Positions 43,182 to 55,553 of a DNA stretch of 64,000 nucleotides are shown here, in pieces. Origin of the DNA: Diogma glabrata (lineage: Eukaryota; Arthropoda; Insecta; Diptera; Cylindrotomidae). How positions within the stretch are numbered: position 1 is the first letter of the stretch; each line of letters starts with the position of its first letter. Under the pieces are notes generated by a model, which ran no database searches, was not told where the DNA came from, and was given only the letters and a program-made list of their open reading frames with translations. The stretch spans positions 75,895,394 through 75,959,393 of the forward strand of contig OY856187.1 in NCBI GenBank assembly GCA_963693315.1, read 5' to 3'. The translations under genes and the position numbers were made by a program.

Positions 43182-43701
43182 AGTTCAAACTTGGTTCAAG
43201 CTTGGGTTGTTTGAAAATGTTGAGCCTATCCCAAACTTTAAAAACTGTGGTGTGGGCTTGGCCCAGGTTTGGTACCCTTTTCCTTTCCTAGCCTTTTCTT
43301 TTCCGGGTAGTAATTGTTGAATGATTGAAATCGAGATTGTTTTTTTTGTGCTTGGGAAAACAACGTAAGATCATGAATTTTGAAATTTTTCCGTTATTGA
43401 GTCAAACAAAATTAAACCAGTTCTTTTTAAAAAACAACACTAAAAGAATTTGTAGCTAACATAACAAACTGTTTGTTGAATTTAGACAAGGAAATGTCGT
43501 TTAGTTTGATTGTTTTCAGACTTTTGACTAACATGCCTGTTAATTGCGAGTTTTCAAAAAACTTGTTAGTAAAACATAAATATCACAATCGTATGAACTA
43601 ACACAAAAGTGCTGTCGAGTAATCTAGTATGAAATTTTGGTACATGCATAATATTCCATACAGAACCTAATGACGGAATCGTAATTGAACTTAAAGTAAG
43701 G

Positions 43702-45786
43702 TGTCCAGTAGGCATGACCAGATATGTATGAACAATTTTCAAACCATCTTTTTCTTCGCTCCCACCGGCTAATTATGTTCCATTTGACTCGAATATGAAC
43801 TATATCAAGTTTTATTGAAATCGGAAAATAATTACCCACCGCGCAGTGGCGTCGAAGATAAGAAAATTAGCAGAATAATAGGATTTTTTATTTTTTATCA
43901 GATATAATTATCTTAAAACATAATATATCTCATAATTTTGATTTTTTTTATTAAAAGCTAATTAATTAACGATTCTAACGAGCCTAAGTATGTAGAAATC
44001 AATCTTAGAAAAGCGATTTATCTTAATTTTTCTTCTTACATATACGAAAATTCACTAATTCATAATAATCTTTTTTCAAAGAAAAAAATTAATTTTATGG
44101 TTAAATTTATAATAATTTTTCATTCAAAAGCAACATTTTTCCAAAAGAAATCAATAAATTAAATTAGATTTATTGTATGATGGGTATTTGCATCTGTAGT
44201 TTTCGACCACCTGAAAGGTGCATTGTGTACCTTCCTCGTCTTTAGTTAGAATGCTGTTGTATTCTGTGTCATCAACTTAACACCGAGTTCGGCGGTATCA
44301 TTAACAACATGCAAACTTTGGCAAAACAACGTGGCTTTGACGAAATCCTCATTCCAATGCGTCATGTAGCAACAAATCAATACAAATTCTAAATCGATTA
44401 AAAAAACTCTGAGTTTTTTCTGTGACAAAATCACTAATGTTCTTATTAGCAAAAAGTTGCATATGTTTGACTGCGTCAAAATATTTTTTGCGAGTTTGGG
44501 GTGCGATGGGGTCTCGTGCTGGGACCTCAAGGTTTTGGACCATTTTTCGTTTTTCATCAAACGAAATCTCTGGGTCGAAAATAGCCAAGCCAATATTTGC
44601 TTCCGTTAAATAGTGAAGATGATAACAAATTTTGTTCAACATTTCTTCTGAAACTCTTTGGTCAATTTTGATGAAATCCAAATCCTGATTTGCGGCTTCC
44701 ATCTATGCATTTGAACCAAATTTTTATATACAACATAATCAGAAAAATACAAACGTCTCGAAAAAATGCAAACGGCGTGACTTGTCAGACCTGGGCGTTT
44801 GAATTTGTAATTCTCAATGGTTTCACCAAGAAAAATCAATGTAACTTCCAAAAATTCTTTATATTCGCTGCGTGGGTGTGATTTTTCCAACTCTTCATGA
44901 CAAAAAATTACTAGAGCTTCTCACGAGTGTTTTGGAATTTTGTTTCCCAGTTTTTTGTCCGATATTCCACTTTTGAACATTGTTGGATTAATTTTACCAT
45001 CGTCCCATGCCTTCTGAAATTTGTTGAACAGATAAACATCGGGTGCAGTGGTCTTTCCAAGTTTGAGATCATTAACAGCCCGGAGTTTAATCTTCTGTAT
45101 GTGATGACGACATGGGAATCGAATCAAATTGTGGCCAATCTTTTTACCACCTTTTTCTGGTCCAGCGTTACTTGATGTCATGACGTAGCACATGGCTTCG
45201 ACTTTATCAGTAAGATCCCATTCTTCAAGGCATTCTTATATCGCATTCGCAATCGATAAGCCGCTCTGTTCTTTGCATTATGGAACCGTTAATAACTTCT
45301 CAATATTACCAAATGTTACTATGGTTGGCAAACGATCTACTTTACCATGTCCAGTTAATTCTGCTAGCAATGTATCCAAAAATAAAAATTTGTGTTACTC
45401 AAACAAAGTCTAAATCTAACATAAAAATTTATTTTTTCTGAATTTTCGCAGAAATTTTTTTTTTGGATTTAAGAAGAAGAAATTCGATAAAAACGCTTTC
45501 CTAAGATCAATTTCTACATACTTAGGCTCATTGGAATCGTAAAGTAATTAGCTTTTGATAAAAAATCGAAATTATGAGATTATATTTCAAGATGATTATA
45601 TCTGATAAAAATAAAAAATCCTATTATTCTGCTAATTTTCTTATCTTCGATGCCACTGCGCGGTGGGTAATTATTTTCCGATTTCAGTAAAACTGCACAC
45701 CCTTCATTTTCGAGCCAAAAGGAACATAATTAGTCGGTGGGAGGGATGAAAATAACAACTTCATAAGTTAGGTCATGTCTAGTGTC
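43702..45786 (-). mobile_element. DNA transposon with about 400-bp TIRs, copy 2
   Basis: Copy of 34484-36568 at offset 9218, with the same arms and the same internal breaks. Confidence 0.8.
44183..45378 (-). pseudogene. CRHH transposase-like pseudogene, copy 2
   Basis: Copy of 34965-36160. The peptides compared (CRHHIQKIKL, HPRSEYKEF, VVNDTAELGV) and the positions of the stops are the same as in copy 1, so the breakage predates the duplication. Confidence 0.75.
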
Positions 45787-46271
45787 CAGTTGTACTCTTT
45801 TGGGATGTAAAGTACCCTTTTGAGCGATTTTATGCTCCTTAGATTTTCTATACTCCTTTCGTACTCCTTGTACACCTAAAAACTTCAACAGCGTTTTCAC
45901 TTTTAAAACTTCAAACATAAGACAAATAAAATAAAATTTTTTACTTTGGACACAGTTTCTAAATTTTCGTTTGCCTCCATGTTTTTTTATTATAAGCTGA
46001 AAATGTAAATATAACATGCTCTATGCCCCATTATAATTGAAACCCCTAAAACTACGTTAATTCAGCTCAGAAAAGCAGCCCTAATCTCACTTCATTAACG
46101 CCAAAACTATCAAACTTCGCATAATACGAGAAAAGTATGCAGATAAACGTCTGTAAATCCTTATAATTGAGTTTTAAAGACTTATTTTTGCTGCGGTTAT
46201 TACTATTTTGGCTGTACTGAATTACATCTGGAGTATTGAGTTTTGCCAATTTAAGTTGTACTTGGAATGTG

Positions 46272-48973
46272 TCAAAACCAATTGACAGAAACGTAAATGA
46301 TTTCAAATATCTGATTTATTTAATGTGATGAAAATTTATATAAAGTCGTTGTGCTGGAATTTTACAGTTCGATTCTACTCTCCAGGCAAATGTGAAAATT
46401 CAAAAAATTTGGGAGCTGATTCAATGTAACACGAACGTTCTGAATGCAAATGAAAATTAAAACAGAAGCTAAGAACCATAAAATTTGAAAAACGCAGTAA
46501 ATATCCATTTTTCGTTTTTTTTTCTTCATTCTTTTGAACAAAAAATCGATAGCTACATACTTAAACGTCAGAATCTTCAACAAATGGAGTGCGATTTACT
46601 GTTGCATTGAAATGATAAACTTTCTTAATGTTTAGCATAGTCGCATTTTTAAATGACTTAACGAGGAACACTTAAATGGATTATTCTGTGAGTATGAGTA
46701 TGAGGAAATTTATAACAACAATGGCGTCCATATAGTTTTAACTTTAATAGGTTTGCTAACGTCATATGAAAGTGGGATTTTGTAAAACAATCTTAAAACA
46801 AATTCGTGAAATGTGCATTAATTGTGCATGTTACAAAATGCCCATGCACAAAATTGTGCATAATACATGTCATGCACATATGTACACCATACCGAGCACA
46901 TGTCATAAAACGCCTTAGCACATATGTGCACACAAATGTTAGCCGCATGTTTCACGAATAATAAAAAACCAAATCTATTTAATGATAAGAATAATAAGCA
47001 AAGAATAAAAGAATGGAGAGTGACAAAGTGGTTTACAATTTTCTAAAATGACTGGTTTCATTTTTATGTGAAGGTAATGAAAACATACACAAAAAACAAA
47101 CGGGCACTTTGAATAATTATTAATTTTAGTAATTCAAAAAAATTACTATATATTTTTAATATTTTTTGTTTATCATTTTTCACGTCGGTGTACTGATATT
47201 TAAATTAATTTTTTTTAAATATTAAGAAAATTGTGAAAAATTAATATTATTTTTTATATGTAAGCCAAATATTTAAATTTATTGGATATTGATTTTTTTT
47301 CATTTAAATTGTATCGTTAAAAAAATGTCGAAAAAATTTACAAATGCAGCGTCAAACATACATTTTTATTTTAGAACTTAAAAATACGTCCGCAATCTTC
47401 ATTTGTCGTTATGAAGTTATCTAGAAAAAATTCATAACGTTCTAATACGTTCCTAGTCATAAAAGTCATATATGAAATATTTATGTATTTATGCCTGAAA
47501 GTTCTATGTATATTTTGTGTACATGTTTACATGATTTAAAAATGTTGAATTAAAACAAATATGTATGACATTAGCACTCAAATACTTTTAAACTTCAACT
47601 AAGTTTAAAGTTTTCACTAGAATTCAAAAAAAAATAAAAATGATTAAAATAAAAAGTGCACGAAATGTGCATAGACTCGTGGTAACATGCACATAGTGTT
47701 TGTCTGGATATTTTGTCATTTGATGTAATATATTTTTGTCATTTTTATATGCGTAGTTGTTGTAAATTGTACTACTTAAAATTTTTTAAAATCTGGTAAC
47801 CTTAAATTAAAGTAAAATAATTGAAGATGGTTTTAACTTCGAAATAATCACCATCTCCGTCGCGTAATTTATATCGTATCGACCATTAAACGAGTTTTTA
47901 TCGTACTCAAAAAGTCGAGTGTTTCCCCGCAATAGTCTTCTGCCTGAGGGACTAAGATACATTTTTTTAAAGAAACAATCCCATGGGAACGGGCACAACC
48001 TACTATATTAGGACCCTCAAGAAGGTCTCTGATCTCTATCAGGACCAATAGAAGGTTATATTAGGATTATATGAAGGTTAGGTTAATAGAAGGTTATATT
48101 AAGAGATTTGCAGTTATTACAATCAATATTCGTTTAAAGCAATTACGATTCGTCCTTTGGAACTAAATATAGTATCGATAACTCAAATTAGGTCACACTA
48201 AATGAATAATTCGTTTGAAGTTAATCGAAAATCCTTAATTTCTTATTTAGTTGTCACAATTGCGGCATTAGTCTTGTAATTGGTATATTTAACAGATCTA
48301 TTCGGTTGCCACAACTAATATTATTTTTATGGTTGTTATATTTTGAGTTTTGTTTGTTCTTTTTTTGCTAAAGTAAACATTTCATTTTGTATTGTGTAAT
48401 AACAGAACAATAAATTTAATTTAATTTAATTTTTTAATTCAATTTTAATTTAATTTAATTTAAATTTGTTATATAAGAGGCCATTGTAAATCGTATAATA
48501 AAAAAGGGTATGGTTTGGCGAGTGAAGTGTGAGTTTGTTGAACTAGTTTACTTTAGAATATAATTTAAATCAGTTGTAATTTATTGTCAGTGGAAAATGT
48601 GGTAAGGCTTGTGATCAAATTTAGCTTAAATAAAATAATAAATTTTATAATATAAACTTTATATATATAAATAAAATTGATTATTGTTTTTAGTTTTTAG
48701 TAATTATGTGAGGTGGTGGTTAAACAATATGTATGTAGTTTAAAATGTTGTTTATGCCTGATGTAAGAAAACAAGCTATTTTATTTGTTTAAAAAAATAT
48801 CATGTTATTTTCACGTGGGATTTTAGGGCTCCGTACTTTGAAAAAGTAAAAACGGCACCCTAGTGGTGGCAATAAAAAAAAACAAATTCTTAAAGTTTCG
48901 AGTTTGGTTTAGAGAAAATTGAAAAAGATTGAATTATTTAAAAAAACTCAATAAATTATTGACTATATTTAGT
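46272..48973. other. AT-rich segment without assignable genes
   Basis: 46800-46935 holds several GTGCAT/ATGCAC words and CACATATGTG palindromes like those of the 25.6-kb minisatellite. 48415-48470 is AATTT simple repeat. At about 48826 GGGCTCCGTACTTTGAAAAA then AACGGCACCCTA resembles a GGGTTCCGTACC...AACGGAACCCT repeat common in insects. No coding region supported. Confidence 0.45.
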
Positions 48974-49068
48974 TTTTGAGTTGTTACCAAAAACGTGAAA
49001 TTTTTCCCCTTTAGGTGGGGAAGGAGGGTCTTAGAAAAAAATTTCACGTTGTTGGTAACAACTCAAAA
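48974..49068. repeat. 95-bp hairpin with 32-bp arms
   Basis: TTTTGAGTTGTTACCAA with CGTGAAATTTTT on the left (48974-49006) is inverted at 49036-49068 with one mismatch; the loop is CCCCTTTAGGTGGGG plus GAAGGAGGGTCT. The transcript would fold into a long stem. Confidence 0.8.
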
Positions 49069-50173
49069 CATTACAATAGAAAAACATTGAAAATTCACGG
49101 TTATAGCAAATGTTGTAAAGATTGAATGAGGGTTAAAATTTTAAAAACAAATTATTTTTTACCTTGACAAGTGAGGTGTCATATGAGAGGTAATTTTTTT
49201 TCTAGTTCAAAACATATTTTCTTGTAATTTCCGAACGCACAGTTTTTAACTTATTTCAAAAATATGAAAATTTGTTCCTGCCTCTGCTGCTATGAGAAGT
49301 AGCGCCATTAAGAGTAAAACAGTAAAACCACGGTCTATGATGTAGCTAAGCAACATTTTTATTTAGTGACGTACGACATAGTCGGTATAATATTCGAAGC
49401 ATGAAAATAGGAAGAAAAAAAGTGTGTAAAAGTATAACAAATTTTCGTTGTTTAATAACATCTGAAACATATTTTTTTCTGCATATCTCCCCCTAAATTC
49501 TAACACGTCACATACCAACCAATATATAAATAAAAATCAATTTCTTTTTTGTTCCTTCTATTGTTATTCAAAGACGATATATGTAAACATACCTTTAAAG
49601 AAAAGAAAATATTTGCATTAAAAATACGGAGTACTTATCAAAAAATTGAAGCGAATATGAAATGCGTGTTTTTAAGCATTTTCTGTTCTCCCTCTTGTCA
49701 TTTTAAGATTATATCAAAACAGTTTTCTATAGAAATTTTCCAAATCATTCAATTTTATTATTTGGATATGGATATGATTGTTATAGGCGTATGTGATTTC
49801 ATTTAATTTTCTTTACTTTTTATTCTATTTTCTTGCATTCCCCCTTATTGTCGATAGCAGTTAAATTAAATTACTTCAAAAAGTTTTTTTGTTCACATGA
49901 TTTGTTGAGTTCTTAATTTTCGTTCTTCTCTTCTTACTTCATCGTTAGAACAAAGTTACTCAATTTTATTAAACTTGATCAATTTAATTTGATGTTGTTC
50001 TTAATAGTATATTGTGCCTCAAGTAGAGAATCGGGAGATTATTGCTCCAATGAAGAATTAATTATCTATTTACAATCTGTATTATCTGAATTATCTATTT
50101 CTTAATATTAAATATTTTTTTAAATCAATATTTTATTGCATTTTAGTACAACTTTAGCACTCAGGAAACTAAT
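49069..50173. other. AT-rich segment, nothing recognised
   Basis: An 85-codon open frame at 49549-49806 (+) is AT-driven, with no motif I can name. Confidence 0.4.
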
Positions 50174-51711
50174 GTACAGTATTATTGACTGATGGTTAAT
50201 GCTATGATATAATCTGCATTTGAGATTTAGCTTTTATGTAAATAAAGATATTTTTTAAACAGACGAGTAAAAATAAGTAACGTAAATGAATTTATTATAA
50301 CGCACTAGTGCGTAATAAAATCATAAACAACCAAATATTGGCTGAATTTTTGTCAACAAATACAAAAGTTGCACAAACAATAACAATACTTAATCGTAAA
50401 TGTGTACAGCTCTTGATACCGTTGTTTTTTAAGCTTTCATACTCGTAAAATATTAGTATCATTCTGTGCTCGATAAACAATATACTATTCCAACTCGATG
50501 TGCATTAATTAAACACGAGTCAATACAACAAAAATTAATCAAATATTACAGCCCAAAAACTTTGTCTAGTTTTTTCTACAAATAGCATTTCTTTTATTCG
50601 TTCCACCAAACTGAATTGCGTTACAATTTATAATTTTTTTGTAATGAAAACAACAAAATTCAATCAAATAAATCAGAACTTTGTTTTATTAAAAATATGA
50701 GTCCAATAACAATCACCAATCACAGACAAATAAAAAAAACAATCAAATCATAAATTGTATGTGGTATTGCAGAATCTAGTGAAGCGAACGGGTGTATGAC
50801 ATTCATTTATTATAGATATTACATAAGTTTTTTAGTGAAGTGAATATATAATATATATATATTTTATGTATATAGCTTTTAAGTATTGTTCTTCACCGGT
50901 ACATGTAATTCAATGAAAAAGCTACATAAAAACGGGTGATTTATAGCTTATTCAAAGCTTTTTTATTGTTTGTTTTGTCGTTTTTAAAAATGTTGATCTA
51001 AAATAAAACAAAAAAGCTTCATCATTGAAATTTTTATTGATATTGATTTATATGACTTTATTGTTATATTTGTAAAATACTGATAGTCAAATTGATTTTT
51101 GAAATAGATTTATTGGTTTCTTTAAGTTTATGGAAAGTCTCAATTTTTCTTGATTTTGTGCGAGGATATGTGCAACTGATGATTACGCTACTTTAAAATT
51201 TTAGAAAGATCTCCCTCGTTTATTTATTTCTGTTACAAAAATTTTAAAGTTTAGAACACATTAATCAAAAGCTTCACCTGTTAGATTTTAACACAATATC
51301 TATTTGCTTAAGCTTGATCCTACTGATTGTTTGGCAAAATTTAAAGAATTCTAGTCGCTGGGTCAAAAAATTATTATTCATAAAATAGGAAGATAACCAC
51401 ATTTGTTCTTGCACATGCCCTATTTAAAATTTATTTGTGTATTCAGTGATATTGAAATAATTATATCCATTGTTTGTAAATATTACAAATTGTTTTGTTT
51501 TTTTGTTGTGGTCGGCATTATTTGTGAGACAAGTAATAACACATTTGTAGCAGATTCAATTATGTATTTATCTCATACTAGGAATCGCTCAGTGGACGAA
51601 ATTCAGTCATTGTAAATAGAAATTGTAAAAAAAACTCGAAACAAAATAGCTACAACACATTATTTCAGAGTTTGATTAATTGATATAATTGATTTTGAAT
51701 TGTCTAATTAT

Positions 51712-51822
51712 CTACTACTCAAGACCTTTCCAACGATATACATATTGCCACACTTTTGATGGGGCAAATATTTTAGAATTGTACCACAAAAATATTGCTT
51801 ACGTATTTATATATAGATATAG
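51712..51822 (+). repeat. 108-bp direct repeat, first copy
   Basis: TCTACTACTCAAGACCTTTC, then ACTTTTGATGGGGCAAATAT and GTATTTATATATAGAT recur at 51964-52073, 252 bases further on. Confidence 0.85.
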
Positions 51823-51963
51823 ATTGATTTTGAACTGTGAAACAAAAAACTTGAAAAAAAAACAAAATAACCGAACAAAAAACTCAAATAAACACGCCTA
51901 CGACATTTTTGCAATTTTTTTTGAAAAAATCGTCAAAATTCAAAAAAAGTATTTTTCGGCACA

Positions 51964-52073
51964 TCTACTACTCAAGACCTTTCCAACGATGTACATATTG
52001 CCACACTTTTGATGGGGCAAATATTTTAAAATTGTCAAACAAAAATATTGCTAACGTATTTATATATAGATTT
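51964..52073 (+). repeat. 108-bp direct repeat, second copy
   Basis: Second copy of 51712-51822 with a few substitutions (GATATACAT to GATGTACAT). Confidence 0.85.
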
Positions 52074-52274
52074 TTGAATGAAATATTTATCACGCGTGGC
52101 TGAAAAAATTATCTTCTGACGTATGTGTAAGATTCTGAAATAAATATTTTATAAAAACTTAAAAAATGAGGCAATAATAACAGCAAGGGTTATGCCAACC
52201 AATCAGAAACCCAAACAAAATTAAGAACAGCAAGTTTTTGTGTTACAAGGTTATGTAATATTGTTGGTTTGAAG

Positions 52275-53759
52275 TAGGGCTCGTATACTCGGGTATCGCA
52301 TAACCGGGTATTTTACTAAAAACTTTACTACTCGAATATCCGGGTAATAGCTTCGAGTACCCGGGTATTACAAAAACAAAATTCTTATGAAGCTCACTGT
52401 CACTTTTGCTGATTTGTTCAAAAAATAATTTTAGAAAATATATGTTGCACTGTTGTATTTTAGATAAGTTCGTACATCAGCTAAGGCCGTCAAATAGTTA
52501 CGAAGCTTGTAAGTCACAAAGCGTGGAGCGTTTTACCAAAGAAGATTTATAAAATGAATGAACCTAGATTTTTTAGAAATACTTCTATCACCTTAAAATG
52601 TAGATCCTTGAGAGATTCCTGAGTACTCCCACACAAACGACTTGTTTAGTTTCTTTTATTTTTATAATTAGAGCACGTAGAAGTTCAGGAAGGCTAAAAG
52701 TTGAAACTAATTTTAGATTGTAAAAAACGGTGGAACATACTCATTGCAGCAATAAATCGATTTATTAAATTAAAAAATTGCATTAATACTGCACTCGATG
52801 AGCTAGGGGCGCTGACAAAATGAACGAATGCGATTTAGAAATATTAAAAGAAATCTCATTTATTCTCGAACCACTTATGCTAGCAGTACAAGAACTGAGT
52901 ACAAAAAACGCCACGCTAATAACAGCTGAAGGTACTTTTTACTACGTACTAAAAAAAATAAACGAGATTAGTTCACCTCTTTCTCGTGAACTATTTGAAA
53001 AACGAAGTTGATGAACGTCGACAAAAGGATATAATAACATTATTCTTATATTTGCATCATTGTATTTTTTCAAAAGGCAATGAGTTTTTAAGCTACGCAA
53101 CAAAAATTTCTACAAAGCAGCTTGCACATCAATTATTATTACGTCTAAGCTCGAATGAAAACAACATCAGAGTTGCAGATCAAAGCTCGAGCTCTTCTGA
53201 TTGAGAGCGGGAACCAACATCAGTATATAATGAGCTACAGCATTGTCTTGCATCATATATAACTAAAACCAAAGAAAAAAGCGAAAATTTAAATGTTGAG
53301 CAATCCCTTCCATTTATGGAAACAAATGGAGGTAAGCGAAACCAAATGTTAGAGAATCTGTACGCTTCACTGCTTACTATAAATCCTACATCAACGGCAT
53401 GCGAACGGGTGTTTTCAGTAGCCGGCAATATAATAACCGAAATTCGCAGTTCGTTAGCTCCTTCCACACTCAACGGCTTAATATTTTTAAAATACTATTT
53501 TATAAACAAAAAGTTATAGTAAATGTTATATTATTATAAAATTTGATTTCATTTAACGTTTAACATATTTTTAAGAACTAAATTAATTGAATTAAATAAA
53601 TATAAATATTAATTAAATTAAATATGTACAAATGAACTATTGAAAATCTGTTTTGTTTTAATTATCCAAATACCCGGGTTACCCGGGTAACCCGGGTATT
53701 TGAGTAAAATAACTACTCGATACCCGGGTACTTAATGTTCGAGTATTTTACGAGCCCTA
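52275..53759 (+). mobile_element. hAT transposon, 1485 bp, copy 1
   Basis: TIRs TAGGGCTCGTA and TACGAGCCCTA (the right end reads TTACGAGCCCTA), flanked by a perfect 8-bp target duplication GTTTGAAG (52267-52274 and 53760-53767). Repeated CCCGGGTA/TACCCGGG and ACTCGA motifs fill both subterminal regions (52290-52375, 53667-53745), typical transposase-binding repeats. It encodes only the C-terminal part of a transposase, so it is an internally deleted, non-autonomous copy. Confidence 0.95.
52725..53519 (+). pseudogene. hAT transposase C-terminal half, broken
   Basis: Reads KKRWNILIAAINRFIKLK (about 52725-52780; the hAT TRWNS segment), then after a frameshift at about 52820 MNECDLEILKEISFILEPL and LSTKNATLITAE. 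A shift at about 53005 leads to EVDERRQKDIITLFLYL, and after a stop at about 53203 comes the dimerisation domain NLYASLLTINPTSTACERVF with SVAGNIITEIRSSLAP and LIFLKYYF, ending at 53519. PTS-x-x-CERVFS-AG is the signature of the hAT dimerisation region. The BED finger and catalytic core are missing. Confidence 0.9.
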
Positions 53760-53796
53760 GTTTGAAGTCGGAAATCTGAAGTTTTTGAAGTGTCAT

Positions 53797-53851
53797 CCTA
53801 TCATGAAAAATTGGCAGATGTCATATTTTATATGTGAATATGTGATAGGAT
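53797..53851. repeat. mini inverted element, copy 2
   Basis: CCTATCATGAAAAATTGGC to ATGTGATAGG; relative of 43-89 with an 8-base internal addition (TGAATATG). Confidence 0.6.
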
Positions 53852-53874
53852 TGAAAAAAAAATTAAAAAAGTCT

Positions 53875-54069
53875 GAAGTCTGCAGTCTGAAGTCTGATGT
53901 CTGAAGTCTGATTTCTGAAGTCTGATGTTTGAAGTCTAAAGTCTGGAGTCTGAAATCTGAAGTCTTAAGTCTGAGGTCTGAAGTCTTAAGTCTAAGTTTA
54001 AAGTTTAAAGTCTAGAGTCTAAAGTCTAAAGTTTGAAGTCTGAAGTCTAAAGACTAAAGTCTGAAGTTT
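53875..54069. repeat. degenerate GAAGTCT heptamer edge
   Basis: Imperfect heptamers around GAAGTCT and TAAAGTCT form the diverged edge of the satellite that follows. Confidence 0.85.
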
Positions 54070-55553
54070 GAAGTATGAAGTATGAAGTATGAAGTATGAA
54101 GTATGGAGTATGAAGTATGAAGTATGAAGTATGAAGTATGAAGTATGAAGTATGAAGTATGAAGTATGAAGTATGAAGTATGAAGTATGAAGTATGAAGT
54201 ATGAAGTATGAAGTATGAAGTATGAAGTATGAAGTATGAAGTATGAAGTATAAAGTATGAAGTATGAAGTATGAAGTATGAAGTATGAAGTATGAAGTAT
54301 GAAGTATGAAGTATGAAGTATGAAGTATGAAGTATGAAGTATGAAGTATGAAGTATGAAGTATGAAGTATGAAGTATGAAGTATGAAGTATGAAGTATGA
54401 AGTATGAAGTATGAAGTATGAAGTATGAAGTATGAAGTATGAAGTATGAAGCATGAAGTATGAAGTATGAAGTATGAAGTATGAAGTATGAAGTATGAAG
54501 TATGAAGTATGAAGTATGAAGTATGAAGTATGAAGTATGAAGTATGAAGTATGAAGTATGAAGTATGAAGTATGAAGTATGAAGTATGAAGTATGAAGTA
54601 TGAAGTATGAAGTATGAAGTATGAAGTATGAAGTATGAAGTATGAAGTATGAAGTATGAAGTATGAAGTATGAAGTATGAAGTATGAAGTATGAAGTATG
54701 AAGTATGAAGTATGAAGTAATAAGTATGACGTATGAAGTATGAAGTATGAAGTATGAAGTATGAAGTATGAAGTATGAAGTATGAAGTATGAAGTATGAA
54801 GTATGAAGTATGAAGTATGAAGTATGAAGTATGAAGTATGAAGTATGAAGTATGAAGTATGAAGTATGAAGTATGAAGTATGAAGTATGAAGTATGAAGC
54901 ATGAAGTATGAAGTATGAAGTATGAAGTAATAAGTATGAAGTATGAAGTATGAAGTATGAAGTATGAAGTATGAAGTATGAAGTATGAAGTAAGAAGTAT
55001 GAAGTATGAAGTATGAAGTATGAAGTATGAAGTATGAAGTATGAAGTATGAAGTATGAAGTATGAAGTATGAAGTATGAAGTATGAAGTATGAAGTATGA
55101 AGTATGAAGTATGAAGTATGAAGTATGAAGTATGAAGTATGAAGTATGAAGTATGAAGTATGAAGTATGAAGTATGAAGTATGAAGTATGAAGTATGAAG
55201 CATGAAGTATGAAGTATGAAGTATGAAGTATGAAGTAATAAGTATGAAGTATGAAGTATGAAGTAAGAAGTATGAAGTATGAAGTATGAAGTATGAAGTA
55301 TGAAGTATGAAGTATGAAGTATGAAGTATGAAGTATGAAGTATGAAGTATGAAGTATGAAGTATGAAGTATGAAGTATGAAGTATGAAGTATGAAGTATG
55401 AAGTATGAAGTATGAAGTATGAAGTATGAAGTATGAAGTATGAAGTATGAAGTATGAAGTATGAAGCATGAAGTATGAAGTATGAAGTATGAAGTATGAA
55501 GTATGAAGTATGAAGTATGAAGTATGAAGTATGAAGTATGAAGTATGAAGTAT
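54070..55553. repeat. (GAAGTAT)n satellite, about 212 units
   Basis: Nearly perfect 7-bp tandem repeat with sparse variants (GAAGCAT, GAAGTAATAAG, GTATGAC, GTAAGAAG). Because 7 is not a multiple of 3 and the complement has no stop in any frame, all three minus frames stay open and give ILHTSYF repeats. These are not genes. Confidence 0.98.

Larger units (their letters stand above)
43182..46271. repeat. 3.09-kb duplicated block, copy 2 (element-free)
   Basis: Equals 33964-37053. At its right edge the sequence GGAATGTG continues into TCAAAACCAATTG without the LTR element, so this copy shows the empty target site. Confidence 0.92.

Noticed and set aside
47807..47998. YLSPSGRRLLR-like peptide on the minus strand, reminiscent of methyl-CpG-binding domains (SPSGRRLR)
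   Set aside because: Only about ten residues match, upstream and downstream frames are broken and do not continue the domain; too weak to call.
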